From Ignelater luminosus (Eukaryota > Arthropoda > Insecta > Coleoptera > Elateridae): 64,000 nucleotides of DNA. The notes under the pieces are model-generated. The model was not told the DNA's origin. It did not search any database and saw only the letters and a list, made by a program, of their open reading frames with translations. How positions within the stretch are numbered: the first letter of the stretch is position 1; the number at the start of each line of letters is the position of its first letter. The stretch lies in NCBI GenBank assembly GCA_011009095.1, contig VTPC01004899.1, positions 1-64,000 on the forward strand, in the 5' to 3' direction. A program made the position numbers and the translations under genes. Shown here piece after piece: positions 47,385 to 60,562 of the stretch.

Positions 47385-49340
47385 ATGAAGCTCGTTCAGA
47401 ACATCCATATAGATGAGAAACTATACGATGCAAGAAAACAAGCGTTTGCCGTTATTTACAGATCAATTGAACCTGTTCTGATTATGTGTAGACTAGTAGG
47501 TCTTCTTCCTGTAATACACATAAAGGAGAAAGGTGAAGTGGTCTTAGAATCGAGTGACAAAGATTGGATGTACTTTGCAGTTTACTTTGTTACATACTTT
47601 TGGTTGTTAATGTATAACTTAAAAATCGTAATCAACGAAGAAATAACAATGTATGTTTCAAGATTTTTTCAACTACTTTTTATACTTATGTTATCGTTAA
47701 CAACTTGTGCTGCTATCATTTTTGGATTTTTAAAAAGAAATATTGTAAGAGACGGAATAGGAACTATCGCAGAAGTTGACTGCTTCTTTAGACTTGCAAA
47801 TTTAAAAATAAACTATATTGCTATGAGGAAGAAAACAATGAAAATTCTGTTGTTTATGTTGGGATTATTTTTCCTAAGAACCATTATATTTTTCCTCATA
47901 CCAGAAATCAAGTTTACTCAACAGATAATATTAATTGCAATTCCTTTGCTAAAGTTTATTTTGATTTTTGAGTACTCTATTTTTGTTATAATGATATCGG
48001 ACCGATTTGAAGATATTAACAGTGCTATTAGAAGTTATGGAAGCTTAAAATTAACAGGAACTGAGGAAAAGGCTAATGTAGTTGCTGAGAAGCTTTACAT
48101 ACTATGTCGTTCCCATTTTCGATTATGCAATGTCGCTCATATGTTAAATGAAACTTTTGGATTTCAACTTCTGATAATTGCTGCAATGATCATATTAAAT
48201 TTCCTAGCTCAGTGTTATTTTCTGTATATTCTTTGCACTAGAGACGCAATTGAAGGAACTACTGTTAAAGGCATGGCAATCTTTCTGTGGTTCTGTGAAG
48301 AGATTATTGGACTTTATCTATCGTTAAATGCTTGTACTGGAGCTTGCGATAATGTGAGTATTTTATTTATAGTTACGCTGCGTTTGCATTTAGTTTTAAC
48401 ATATGCTTACATACTACTACTTAAACTAGAAAATTGGTTTTTGTACTATGTACTCAAAACAGAATTTAGTTCATAGTGATGAAATTTGCTTAAATCGCGT
48501 TCTGTTTTCAGGCCAACGACATGTCTATAGCTTTACATGAAATACAGAATACTGTGGAAAATACTGAACTTGAAAGTCACGTAAGTAGCCTATTAACAGC
48601 TTGCTCTAAAAATTAAATTTGCTTTGTTGGACTTACAAAGGATTGTTTGTTATGATAGTGTTTCTTCTTTTAAATCGATTAGAAATCAATAGTGAGTCTA
48701 AAAAAGACTTATTACAACAGATTGGTTGGAGAGTGTCGGACCTCGTAAATGATACTCGAAGGAACATATATCTAGTCACTGTGGTAGCAAAATAGCCATT
48801 TGTAAAACTTACCTTAATAACTTAGAGTTTGCAATTTTAGTAAAGGAGTTTGAAAATGCACAAATAAATTTTCTGACAATTATATTAAAATGCTCCAATA
48901 AATAAGAGTAATATTCAATAAAAATCCAACTGCTGACCAATCCGTTAACGATTTTATTTTTTACTCATTATCTACATAAGTTTCAAAATTGTTAATGGAA
49001 TCATTTTTTATTACTATACTTCTGCATATTGTTATAGATTCAGATTTATTCTCTGCAAATGTTACATCAGAAGATCAATTTCTCGGCGCTTGGGTTTTTC
49101 GAAATGGACTTCGCTTTGTTTTATGCGGTAATTTATTTCTTCATGTTTTTTCAATATAGTTTTACCAAATAACTTTGTATGCTTTATCTGTTACAGATGG
49201 TAGGCACCGTCTTAACATTTTTGGTCATCGTGGTCCAATACGACCAAGCTCAATTTTCTGTAAAATCTGCTGTACATTCAGAATTATTTGATAACTGTAC
49301 TACAACAACAGAAGGTGTTACAAATGAATTTTATTACTGA
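47385..49340 (+). CDS. Gustatory receptor, four exons, intact
   Basis: This is a 7tm_7 insect taste receptor. Exons are 47385-48353 (323 codons), 48512-48580 (23), 49038-49127 (30) and 49197-49340 (47 plus TGA), 423 residues in all. All introns are phase 0. The donors GTGAGT and GTAAGT and the acceptors TTTTCAG, GTTATAG and TTACAG are good. The start is supported by an in-frame TAA 27 bp upstream of the ATG. Exon 1 shows GLLPVIHIKEKG, DWMYFAVYFVTYFWLLMYN, IIFFLIPEIK, FEYSIFVIMISDRFEDINSA and LYILCRSHFRLCNVAHMLNE. Exon 3 is the family signature IQIYSLQMLHQKINFSALGF and FEMDFALFYA. Exon 4 is membrane segment seven, GTVLTFLVIVVQYD, the closest match in the window to TYhhhhhQF, followed by an unusually long hydrophilic tail of about 31 residues. 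Ligand unknown. Confidence 0.9.
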
Positions 49341-50639
49341 ATAACACGCAAAACACACAGGGAAGACTCCATGTACTTGGCCTCAAATTAAGACATTTTA
49401 TGATTGAATCTGATATCTACAAGTTGAGAATTCCTAAGACTATACTTTTAAGAAACAATTAATTTGTATATTGTTTCAAATACAAATTCTATAAGCATAC
49501 TTGCATCACTTGCACAATACTTTTACAAATTAATGGTCAGTTTTTGGAGTCTTTCACTAGCGTTCTGACCTCTAAATGGATTCACTTATAAAATTCAGGT
49601 TTTTGTGATTGTTTTGTGAATTTATTGAATATTGCTATTAATTCTATTGTAATCCTAAATACATAGGTACTTAACTAGTAAAACAACTTAATTTTAACAT
49701 AAAGTTGTTTTGGTATTTTTAATGTGTATTAGAGATATTTGCACAACAAATATTTTAGACTTACTATTTATATATTTGTAACGCACACATAACTATGCTA
49801 TATTACTTTGTTACACCTACAGCTGATATTAGATTAATAAAGATTAATAAATTATCGAAATTTGCTTTGTTCTTTCCTTATCAATTCTGGGGAAATACTC
49901 CGAATGGATTTTCTTTAAACTTTATAGTAATATCATCTTAATAAAACAGAAAAATGTCCATTCCATTCCATTCTTTCTCAAGCATCTGTTCTGAAACAAA
50001 AATATTTTCTTAGGGTAGAGATTTAGGTAGTTCATGTAACCTTCCTAACTCTAGCGCTTATTGGGTTGTCTACACTTGTATTTTTATATTTTATCTTGAA
50101 CAGCTGAAAATAATAAGTAATGACTTAATGAGATGAATGTAATTTTTATTAGATAGGCAAAATTAAACAAGAAGTAACAAAGCATTTGTAAATACCTCAG
50201 ATTTTGACAGTAACAGTTTAAAATCAGCTTTTAAAAATAATTTTTAATAATAAATTTATTTTGTTGTTATACAGAATACAGTAATGTAAGATAAAGGACA
50301 TCAAAATAAATTAATGTAGCCATAAATAAACCCACAACGTTAAATATTATGCATAATATTATACTATGATCCTGTGGAAATTCTGTTTGATATGATATTC
50401 TATATTTAAAGACCAGTTTGAATAAAACCTACAACTTTTGACATGGCTCTAGAGATGACATTGTTACATATGAAGAGGAATTTATTAGCAAATGATTGTA
50501 GTCAATGTTTTGAAAATTAAAACATTATTTATTGATATCTATCAAATTCTTTAAAAGTTATGTTTAATTCATGGATTATTTTTTGCCTACATATTACATT
50601 TATTGCTTGAAATGTTTAAATTGAAAATATGACTCATAT
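49341..50639. other. Downstream intergenic, no gene seen
   Basis: AT-rich with no recognisable frame. Several AATAAA/ATTAAT words follow the Gr stop, but I cannot say which is used for polyadenylation. Confidence 0.4.
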
Positions 50640-51095
50640 AATACAATATAAGATGAGACCCAAAACAGATCCTTGAGGGACATTCACCAGATTCAATTAT
50701 TATCTGTTCAGTCTTTTTTTAACTATTATTACCTGACAAGACTAATACAATACCAAATCCTAGATTATTTCAGTCATCAAAGACTCTATCACAAAAAAAG
50801 TGTTGCCTAATAGTAGGTTTAGAAAATTCTTTATTAACTTTTCTTGGGTGAACCCGCAATGTAGGGTCTGAACTCAAATAAAAAAGTCAGAAGTGCGCCA
50901 ATATACCATTTAAGATTTTATTCTTTACATTAAAGTCATAAACTCCAAACCTCTAAGTGGCTCAATAACCCGTGAGAAGGTTTCTGTCTTTTTACTTGAC
51001 ACTCAAGCAGCTCTACATCTCCTACCAAAGAAGAAGACCAAGCCCTTATGGCAAATTCAAGAAATGGCATTATAGTTATAACTTTTATTATTAGT
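50640..51095 (-). pseudogene. LINE reverse transcriptase C-terminal relics
   Basis: Reading the minus strand from about 51090, IMPFLEFAIRAWSSSLVGDV and ELLECQVKRQK match the YLEYAIRAWSP-L--D-ELLE-VQR-A segment after the catalytic domain of CR1/Jockey-type LINEs. Next come FYLSSDPTLRVHPRK, then KPTIRQHFFCDRVFDD with a stop in place of the expected Trp, then NNLG, the normal C-terminal end. Beyond it (50665-50700) NVPQGSVLGL is a fragment of the central RT block, which should lie upstream. The region must therefore hold two pieces or a rearrangement. Broken throughout. Confidence 0.7.
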
Positions 51096-52469
51096 ATTAG
51101 CCTATCAAATTTTCTCAGTAGTCATGTACACTGTTTTGTTCATTTTGACTTGACTTGATATGTTATATAACCATAACAATGTTTCACGCCAAATTTCTGA
51201 CTTAAGCAAATCATTCTGAATAGTACACTGAGGACAATTGTTTTATACATAATAAAAAAAAGGGTAAAATAAATATGAATTTGGAGAAAAGTCGCTAGCC
51301 TCCCCCCTCCCCAACCTGCTCACTTCCTTGGTGCTTTCGGGTCACGAGTTCAAATAATAACGGTTGAAGGCATCCAGGACTGCACAGTTAAAAAAAGATA
51401 AATGCCAGCCACTGTAAAACAGTAGCAAAGAAAATAACTGAAAAGACGTAACATACAAAACAAAAACAAGTTTTTGGGGTATCAGACCTGTCAGAATCGT
51501 CAAAGCAGAGTTAAATTAATTAAATACGGTAGTGTGACGTCACCCTTTACAAAAATGTATGAATTTAAATTGATAACAATAATATCTGATAAATAACTAC
51601 AAAATTTTATTTAAAAGAAAAAAGAAGAAGGTTAATAATCAATTTAATTATACTAAGAAGGAAAATTCTTCTTAAAAATATAAAAGAGTATGCTGGTACG
51701 TTGAGTCAACATTTCATCCTAGATAGATAGCGATGTGTTTTTGTATCGAGCTTTCGGATTTCGGTTCGTGGAGTGGAAATTGGAATGATTATTATTATTA
51801 ACAGGCTTAACGACCTTCCTGGAGTTGTCTAAAAAATAGATAAAACAAGAGGTAAGCATTCACGTCGAAAATTTTTCCAAAGAATATTAAAGTAAGAAAA
51901 GAACTCAGCTTACCCGATTATCAGACATCCACTATTTAACTTCGAAACTGGTTAATACAAATTGCGTAAAAAAATGAAAAACGATAAAAAAATTCTGTAT
52001 AGATCTCTCAAGGAAACTACTTTAAAAAATATTTCTAAGCACTCTACGCGCCAGAACGGTCAAGGGAAAAGTGAACGTGCATTTTAAAATTTGGACGGCA
52101 GAAGGTGATATCCTATAAATTGAAATTCCATATAAAAATTGATATGAACTAAAGAGAGTTACACCGAGCGTACCAATATCTACGAAGAAACGGCTTCCAG
52201 ACCATTACATCAGTTTGATGCTGTCTTTTATATTCCCAATACAAGTAAAAGCCTTGATTCATATCATTTAAAATGCGTAATCTAGTCACTAGAAAATTGA
52301 TTTACTTGAACCCATCAGTAGTTATAAAAGCACAGGTCAAGATGGGGTAATTATCTAGTTATTAGAGAATATGAAATCGATGTCACTTCTTTTAAAACAG
52401 GTATCGAAGAATCTTGAATTTGCAGTTAATAAGTCTGTTTTCATTTCAAGAAGGTTTCCATCTGATGAA
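51096..52469. other. Intergenic, no gene seen
   Basis: No frame or family motif recognised between the LINE relics and the hAT element. Confidence 0.4.
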
Positions 52470-54841
52470 TAGAGTGCGGATTTATGGGAATAATGCTTCT
52501 TTTAGATATTAATAGCAGTACAAAAAGACATTGAAATAAGTGCGAATCGCAATTAAAGGAATCATTTAACTAATTTTCATAATGCTTTTTTGCTCTTTTT
52601 TGGAACTTTTTGCTATTTTTTAGAATTTATTTTGTGCATTTTTTGTCAGTCTCAAGAAAAAAATCATAATATCCTTATACTTTTCTTGTCTACAGTATAT
52701 TTATTTTCTGTTTCTTCAAAATACTTTCTATAAATTCTTTCTCTTGCAGCAATTGTCTACATTATTTTTTTAAACATTTTGTTTTTACGGTAAATTTCGT
52801 GACAATATTTTCAAGGATTTCTTAAAATATCATTATTTACCGTTATGTATTGAATACCATCTGGACGCTTACCTTTCCGGAGCCTGTCGGGGCCGTTACA
52901 CATTGTCCCGGCAGTTCTTTGTCCCTAGGATAAGCTGTGAAAACAGTTAGTTCTTATAGGTTTTAAGATTTATTTGACAAATGCTTCAGTTTTACTGGGT
53001 TACTTAAAGTGTTGATATCGTGCGTGTATGTAATGTTGCTAGATTGAAAAAGTTTCATTTCATTTTATTATAACTTAATCTTTTGTGTTGTCTTCTGTTT
53101 TTAATAAAATAAGACTGTGTTACAATGCCAAAAGTTAAAACGAGTGTAGAAGAGTGGATTAAAAATATACCAGAAATAAGGCTGGACGGTAGTAGACTAT
53201 TTTGCAGAGTATGTGTTAAAACGGTAAAGAGTAGATTAGATTTTAAATATAATATTCTTTAATGCTCGTTTTAATAGATCCAGTGCGACAAAAAGTATAA
53301 TGTAATACAACATATGAAGACCGCTATTCATAAGGAAAATGTAGGAAGAGCGGAAAATAAAAATAAGCTGAAACAACAAACTATTTCAGAAGTAGTTGCC
53401 TCTGGCTCTTCTACTCGATCTGAAGAAAGAACTTTTTATTTTGATTTATGCAATACTCTGATATCGGCAAATATTCCTTTCAGAAAATTAGACAATTCTG
53501 CATTTCGAAAATTCTTAGAAACATATTGTAAGAGATCGATACCGTCCGAAAGCACTCTACGAAAAAACTATTTAGGTACAGTTTATAAAACAGTCCTTCA
53601 TGAAAATAAAAATATAATTGCAGACCATTATATCTGGTTTTCTGTCGATGAAACCACCGATGAGTGCGGTAGGTATGTGGCTGGTCTCATTATCGGTATA
53701 TTACATGAAGCTACTCCAACCAGGCCATTTTTAATATATTTGAAAAAACTAGATAAAACCAACAGCAGCACCATAACAAGATTTATTAACGAGGGACTCG
53801 CAAACTTTTTTCTTCCTAATGCAGTCCCAACTGAAAAATTTCTGTTAATGGTGACGGATGCGGCTGCATATATGCTAAAAGCAGGTAATAATTTAAAAGT
53901 TTTGTATAGAATCTCACACACTCTACTTGCGTAGCTCACGGATTAAACCGAGTAGCAGAAACTGTGAGGTCTAAATTTCCTCTAGTTAACGAGTTAATTA
54001 AAAATGGCAAAAAAAGTTTTTTAAAAGCGCCATTGAGGGTACAACGATTTAAAGAAAAACTGCCTAATATTCCGCTTCCACTACAACCAGTCATTACTAG
54101 TTCGGGAACATGGTTGGATGCGGCTGTGTATTACGCAGTTAACTTCACCAGCTTCAAAGAAATTTTGTTAGACTTTTTGGAAGATGCATCCCAATCAGTT
54201 AAAGACTGCCAAAATATTTTAAAAAATCCGGAACTACAACAAAACCTTGCATTCATCAAAGCAAATTACGAGTTCATCAGTCAAACTATCACCAAACTTG
54301 AAACACAAGGAAGTGAGCTAACAGAAGCAATTCAGATTGTACAAGAGTTTAAAATAATGTAGAAAAAACAATATTTGCCAAATTTGAGAACGTGCTGGCT
54401 AAAAACGAAGGTTTAGCAAGATTAAAGACCATTGCAAGTATTTTATCAGGCGGAATACTCAATAACTTTGACTTGGAACCATCGTTACTTGCAAAATTTA
54501 AATGTGCACCGATTACTAGTGTTGATATTGAAAGACTATTTTTTCTTTACAAAAACACCCTAACTGATAAAAGAAGAAATTTCCTTATGGAGAATTTAGA
54601 AAAGTGTATAATAATTAAGCATTTTAGAGTTCAAAAGTTTCTAATAACAATTCATTTTTTGTTTTTTTATAACAAATACTTTGTATAATAAGACCTAAAA
54701 CCTGGAAGTTTAATTTTTTTCCTGCGTATTTTAAACTTATTTTTAATTTTTGTGCTATTTTTTAAGCTTTTTTCCTTGAATTTCTACGCTTTTTTAAGAA
54801 CTTTTTTTATTGTTTTTTTATGCTTAAAAATCCGCACTCTA
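52470..54841 (+). mobile_element. hAT DNA transposon with perfect 8-bp target duplication
   Basis: The ends are inverted repeats of TAGAGTGCGGATTT (left starts 52470, right ends 54841). The same 8 bases, CTGATGAA, flank both ends (52462-52469 and 54842-54849), the hallmark of hAT insertion. The length is 2,372 bp. The subterminal regions are rich in repeated GCTNTTTTTTNGAA-type words in inverse orientation (about 52585-52635 and 54735-54815), as is common for transposase-binding sites. One transposase gene lies on the plus strand. Confidence 0.95.
53125..54688 (+). pseudogene. hAT transposase with BED finger, two frameshifts
   Basis: The likely ATG is at 53125 (MPKVKTSVEEWIKNIPEIRL). A 54-bp phase-0 intron, 53224-53277 with GT-AG ends, interrupts the BED zinc finger. 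Joined, the finger reads LFCRVCVKT and then IQCDKKYNVIQHMKTAIH (C-x2-C and H-x4-H). The body includes FRKFLETYCKRSIPSESTLR, WFSVDETTDECGRYVAGLI with the first catalytic Asp, and VTDAAAYM. A frameshift near 53905 follows, then CVAHGLNRVAETVRSKF, RVQRFKEKLPNIPLPLQPVI and SSGTWLDAAVYYA. A second frameshift near 54355 leads to the C-terminal dimerisation end, APITSVDIERLFFLYKNTLT and DKRRNFLMENLEKCIIIK. The protein resembles CGBP1-like hAT transposases. It is not functional as it stands. Confidence 0.9.
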
Positions 54842-57800
54842 CTGATGAAACTCAGAAGTTAGTTAATTTAGGTGACTAATTTATATAGTACGTATGTATC
54901 CCACATTACTATACGAGTATATCTGAGTACTTGTGCTGAATAATATGGTCTATTATTATCAGTGCGCCTCATAACATCTTGCACCCCTTATTTTCCAACA
55001 CTGGATTAGTTACATACTATGTAACTGTAATACCTATAGCACAGGCATGGGCAACCAAAACTCAAATTGGGCTCGGTTCAAAATTTAAAATTTTACGACA
55101 GCCATATCCGAAACGATATGTCTATATGTCCATCAAGATTCTCCTTTATTGATTAAAAAAGAAATAGATATAATAGAAAAAGACAAACAGAACCAATATA
55201 ATAGTAGAGTCAAGTAATTTTAAGTGAATAAGAAACTTAATGAGGCATTCCACGTGAAATCGCACATTTGGAAAACATTGACCTTCATGTCTTAGATTTT
55301 ACTGAAACTTTTTTAACGTTTTTCTAAGACAAAATAAGAGATACGTATCTTTTTATATCTGTATAACTGTAGTTAAGTACATTTTAGATGTTTTATGACT
55401 GTTCGATTTCACTAGGTGCGACTTTGTGGCGCCTAACAATGCAGGTATATGTGTAGTACCCTTCCGCACACTCAAACAGCTACACTTGTAATATTCTTAA
55501 AATACATTTATAATTGGAATTCCATCTTGAAATTTGGAAGACACATGGAAGATGCATTCAAGAATATAGTAGAATTTTTCCAGATTTTTACACAATCAGG
55601 TTAATGCAGTAACTTACAATTAAAGAAAACAACCCCCTAAAATACAAATTGTTTTTTAAATAATCTTATGGTAGTATTTATAGGGTGAAAGATCATCTTT
55701 CAAGCTTTAAAGTAATCCAAGTTGGAAGTCTTTATGTTGTGTAATAAAGGAAAGACAAACATTTTTATACTAAGGGATGCGCTAATTTTCGAAAATTTGT
55801 ATGCAGAATAAAATACAAAATAATGACATTTGGCGCAAACAAAAAAATTTCATTGGTATAACATATAAAAAAATTTCAAATGATTATGAAAACTTCATGT
55901 TTTGTGACTATGTGTATGACAGTTTTTAAAATTTTTATGTTTTTTATAAGGTAAACGCACCTAAATGCGTCCAGCTCCAACAACTCGCCCCCTAATTAAT
56001 TATTGTTTTATAAATAAATTACAACGGCTCAAATAACTACAATTTTCAGTTCTATGTTATCTACTGTCCTTGGTTCTAAGTATCACGTAACAGTCATTCC
56101 AAATAAATAAAAATTATTTGTCAATTATTAGCTTTTAATTACTTTCGGAACGAGAAATTCTTGCACTCTAGATAAATTTAGGCATTGTTTTAACATATCT
56201 GTGATTATTTTTATTTATTAAATCAGAACAGTACAGAGAATCAAGAATTCTCCTTAAACAAATATCGAAAACAAAGGGTGAATCGCTTATTGGTACAAAA
56301 TGCGCATTTCGATAAACTATTTTTTTTTTTAAATATAAAACTTAACATTTTATATCTTTTGATGACAAGTATGTATATCATTTATATGTGCACTGTTATA
56401 CAGAAAATTTCATTAATAAATATTATTTAGTTTTAAATTTAAATGAGTTTGAATTTCAAATATTGTTTAGGTGGCGGGGTATTGGTGCTTTTACACTACT
56501 TATTTTATTATAAGCCTTTTTAATAGAAAGATACTAAGTAAGAAAAACTTATTTTCTTAATTATATTATTTTTGTCTACCTAGATTTGGCATCTAGACTA
56601 CTGTGCGCTACTTGTAAAATATATTTGAATTTAATTGACTAAAACATCGTATGTTTTCGGAATTATTTGTTAATGGGAAAAATTCAACACATCGTCTTCC
56701 ATGTATTTTAAAGGTATTTTAAAATTTTAAAGGCAGCCTGCTACTTGCAATGCAAAAGACAGATTGCAAGTATTTATTAGTAATTGCAATCTGTAAAGGA
56801 AAACAATTTTTCACATATGAATAACTAAAGATATCTGTGCATAATTGCGTAATTCATGAAAATGTCTTTTGTCTAAACAAGCTATAGTTTATAGTTTTAA
56901 TTTTTTAATTTTATCGAAGTCGATCTCATCTGCTCATTTATTTTTAGAAACTTATTGGTGCATATGCATTACTCATATAGGCTGCATTAAATTCATAGAT
57001 GATAACTGTAGGAATTCATATATTAGTAAATTAAACTCAAAAATAAAAGAGGCGCTAAAAGGCTTAATTTAATAAAGATCTAAAATACATCATCTGTAAT
57101 TAAATTACTTTCGTTCATATTTGAATTTAAAATATATTGAGTGATCAGAAAGTCACGTCGTTGCATTGGGTTCTAGACAGTTAAGAGTAGTATTTCAATA
57201 AAAACCCACGATCAGTGGAGTGACAATTTGATTAAGTTAGCAAGATTTTAAAAGTGAAATGTCCAAGGTCGGTTTGAAAGACCTACACAAAAATTATTAG
57301 AAATGTTTTTCACTTTTACACGATCATATCTTAAAAGAAACATTTTTGCTATTCTGTGAATTTTTTTGTTGTTTGACATTAAGACTTTTGTAACAATTTT
57401 ACTTTTATTTACTGAATTAGATAACGAAAAACCTTTTTCACTTAATACTTGAATTGGAATGTAAGAACTTTTTGATCGCATGATAGATTTTGGCTATGTC
57501 GTACTACATCCTCATGGTCACGGTAAATAACGAGTAGTATAATTTACAAGGCTACCGCTCTCAACGTCAAGTATACATAAATAGCAACATGTATATTCAA
57601 AACAGCGACAGAGAAAGGCGCAAAATGAGTTTGAGATAAATTAAACGCCAGTTTGATAATTTGTGTTAATTCTACTTCCTCAAATTAACATAAAATTTTA
57701 AAGTGTGCATTAAACTGATTCAATTTAAATCCACTAATTGAAGTAACTAACTGTGCGACTGTACAGACCCACTAACCTACAACGGTGATGTAATTGATAA

Positions 57801-59819
57801 TTTCGATAGTAAACAAAACAATGTGCTATTCAGTTTTATATTACCTATAATAATAAAATTTTAAGAAAAGTGGAAAATACAGCATGGCACGCTTTTAGTA
57901 ACCAGTAAGTAAAATCATATTTTTTTGCGTAAAATCAAAATATAAGTAAGTTCTATTTATAACAACAATGACCAGCAAATTCGAAAATGTGGAAATAAGA
58001 TAAACAAAAGAATAATTAATTTTTAAGGATTGAAGGCTAATATTTCAGAATTTAATTTCTGTGGTTTTATCAAATGTTTGGTGTTTTTTTTATTCGAGTC
58101 AGTTTTTTATATCAAAAATAGAATAATTATTACTAACCTTGATGAATATTTTTTAAAGCGATTAGTTTAGCCTTTGTTGCAAACTGCACAGTGAGTCAGG
58201 AAATTTATTCATTGTTGCATATTACTAGTTTTACTTTGTTCAGTTTAAGAAATTCTAATATACTAGTACATAAAATTGGATTCAATAAGGTAACAACCTA
58301 ATTAAAAAATAGTTTTGTATTTATTAGTTCGACATTAAACTTAAATCAGTTCTTTTAACTTATTGATTGATGGTTTAATAAGCGAGCTTTCATTGTTTAT
58401 TTTATTAATTTCCCAATGTAATCGATAATGTATTCATTATTCTCTATTCTGGGTTTGTTGATATTTCTCTAATAAATTGTTGATATCTAATGTTTAGTTA
58501 CGAACTAATGAAGCATATTACCACATCAAAAAACTTATAAACAATAAGTGCCACTCCAGTTGTATAATTACTATGAGATAATTATTTTACAAAGCGAATC
58601 CAGAGACCCTTGAATAACAAAAATGGAAACCACCCTCTCGATTAACAACGCCAACGTTGCGTTTGTTCCACTGCAACAAAATTGGAATCAATATATTTAA
58701 CTTGATGCTTGTACTATCACATTTTGTGCGCAATAAAAATTGTACAAACGTAAATAATAATTATAAGAAGTTATCATTTACAGCGATGAATTTTCATATT
58801 ATGTACGCGTTTTTATGTGCAATTAAAGAGAACTAATACCCGTCCTTGAACATCCTGCTACATATTTATGTTTCATAACTTCAAATTGGTGAAAAATAAA
58901 AAAATATTTTTTAACTTGTAATAAGTAACTGCCTAAAAATGATATTCTTGTAATTAGTGCATTTTGATAAAAAGATCTTTGTAAGCGAGGTTAACCAGTT
59001 TAGAATCATTTCCTTTTGAAGATTTTAATTCTCTTTTTCTTGAAAACCTTTAAGATTTGCTATAATTGGACCAATCTCATTTTATGTCTATACTGCGATT
59101 CAAGCAAGTTTATTTATTTCTTTACTATTAAGTATTTGCTTATTATATCACAATATAAACTTCCAAGCAAAAGCCAAAAAGGCTGATTAAAGTTGCAAGT
59201 ATCTCTAAATCTAGCCTTCGATTCTTCGAAGCTTCTTGGTAGACAACTGATTAGACTATCCACCAATAATGTGTTGTTTTTATTCAAGATTGGTGCTATG
59301 AAACGTCAAACATATATGTTATGATGTTGATTTTTTTCTAAATACTTATATGGAAAATCAAATTCTACATTAAAGCCTACATTCTTGTGCCCTATATAGC
59401 GAAAGAAACCCATTTTGACACGAGTACGCGTTTCAGAAATACAATGCAAAACCTCTATTTCTAGTCTGAAAAGGACGGAGAAAACAAAACAACAGCCTAT
59501 ACCTACAAGTGTTAGAAAAATTGGACAATTTGCACAATTTTCAACATTTTCGCGCATTTTGCAATTTGCCACAAAGCCTATCTGCATAATGACCTTTAGG
59601 ATATTTTAAAAAGTCGTCACTAAATTTACCGGTGCCAGCTACCGATGCATCAACTTTTTGGATTTGCTGTTGTTGTTTTTGAAACTGTAATGAAATTTTG
59701 TTTGATAAGTAAAAGAATGAAAAGAAGTAGTATCTAACTTGTAACTAATATACAATGCCTAAGATCAAGTTGCCTTATGGATACATAGAAGATTGATAGA
59801 ATAACAAACAGGAAGTTTT
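54842..59819. other. Long intergenic stretch, no gene supported
   Basis: About 5 kb of AT-rich DNA. Frames at 56869-57072, 57248-57481 and 59306-59609 are short and match nothing known. No inverted-repeat element was clear to me. Confidence 0.4.
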
Positions 59820-60390
59820 GAGAATGATTCGTCTTCATCGAATACTGATCATGCTGTCTTACACGCTGTCAGATTTTTAAAAACACCTAAGACTAACAGA
59901 AACGGCATTTGAAGTAAGTTTAATCATAAGTTCAGGAATTGTTGCAGAGAACAATGCAGCACCAACAAAAAGTCAGCATTTATTGAAGATCACCACTTGC
60001 AATATTTGATAGTTTATTACTGACACTATGAACCCTTAGTAATAATAAAAAATTCTGAGAAGTGAAAGAAAGGTTTTGATAAGCAAAGGACATTTATCTA
60101 GAGTTTCTATAAAAATATGTTAATAGTTGACATTTCCGGCCTCAAGAAGATGATTTAGTACAGAATCGTTAAAGCTTCAATATTTTACCAGGAAATGGAA
60201 ATTATGATGTCTTTGGCAGCGTTGATAGTATTCAAATAGCTACAGCTGGCCCTAGAGGGGATAATTCTTACTAAAGTAGGAAAGGGTGTCATACTATTTA
60301 TGTACAGATTACACGTAACGGTACGTGCAAAACAATATGTGTTTACACTGGCTAGCCAGGTTCCGTCCATAAAGCTCATCTATGGCAAGA
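59820..60390 (+). pseudogene. PIF/Harbinger transposase relic
   Basis: Read across frames, the plus strand gives HLRLTETAFE, then SSGIVAENNAAPTKSQHLL, a typical HARBI1-type N-terminal block. Later comes DVFGSVDSIQIATAGPRGDN with the first catalytic Asp in the position of the G-IDGTHI block, then SRKGCHTIYVQIT and finally PGSVHKAHLWQ, matching the WPGSVHD-RI block that carries the second Asp (here changed to Lys). There are many stops, and the segment between the two blocks is shortened. Function lost. Confidence 0.75.
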
Positions 60391-60562
60391 ACGTTAAGTA
60401 TATAGAAAATTGGAACAGAACAGACCGGAATCGCCCATAGATGGCGATCATAATTCAATTTGTTTTGTATCATCAATAGGCTGACATTTCATTTGTTCAT
60501 AGAAAAAACATCAAATTGATCTGATCAAATACAAGTGCGTTGCATTTCCTGATTTTTCAATT

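Noticed and set aside
50665..50700. Reading the VPQGSVLGL block and the LINE tail as one intact LINE
   Set aside because: The block order is wrong for a single copy on the minus strand (central RT block lies downstream of the C-terminus), so two pieces or a rearrangement are needed.
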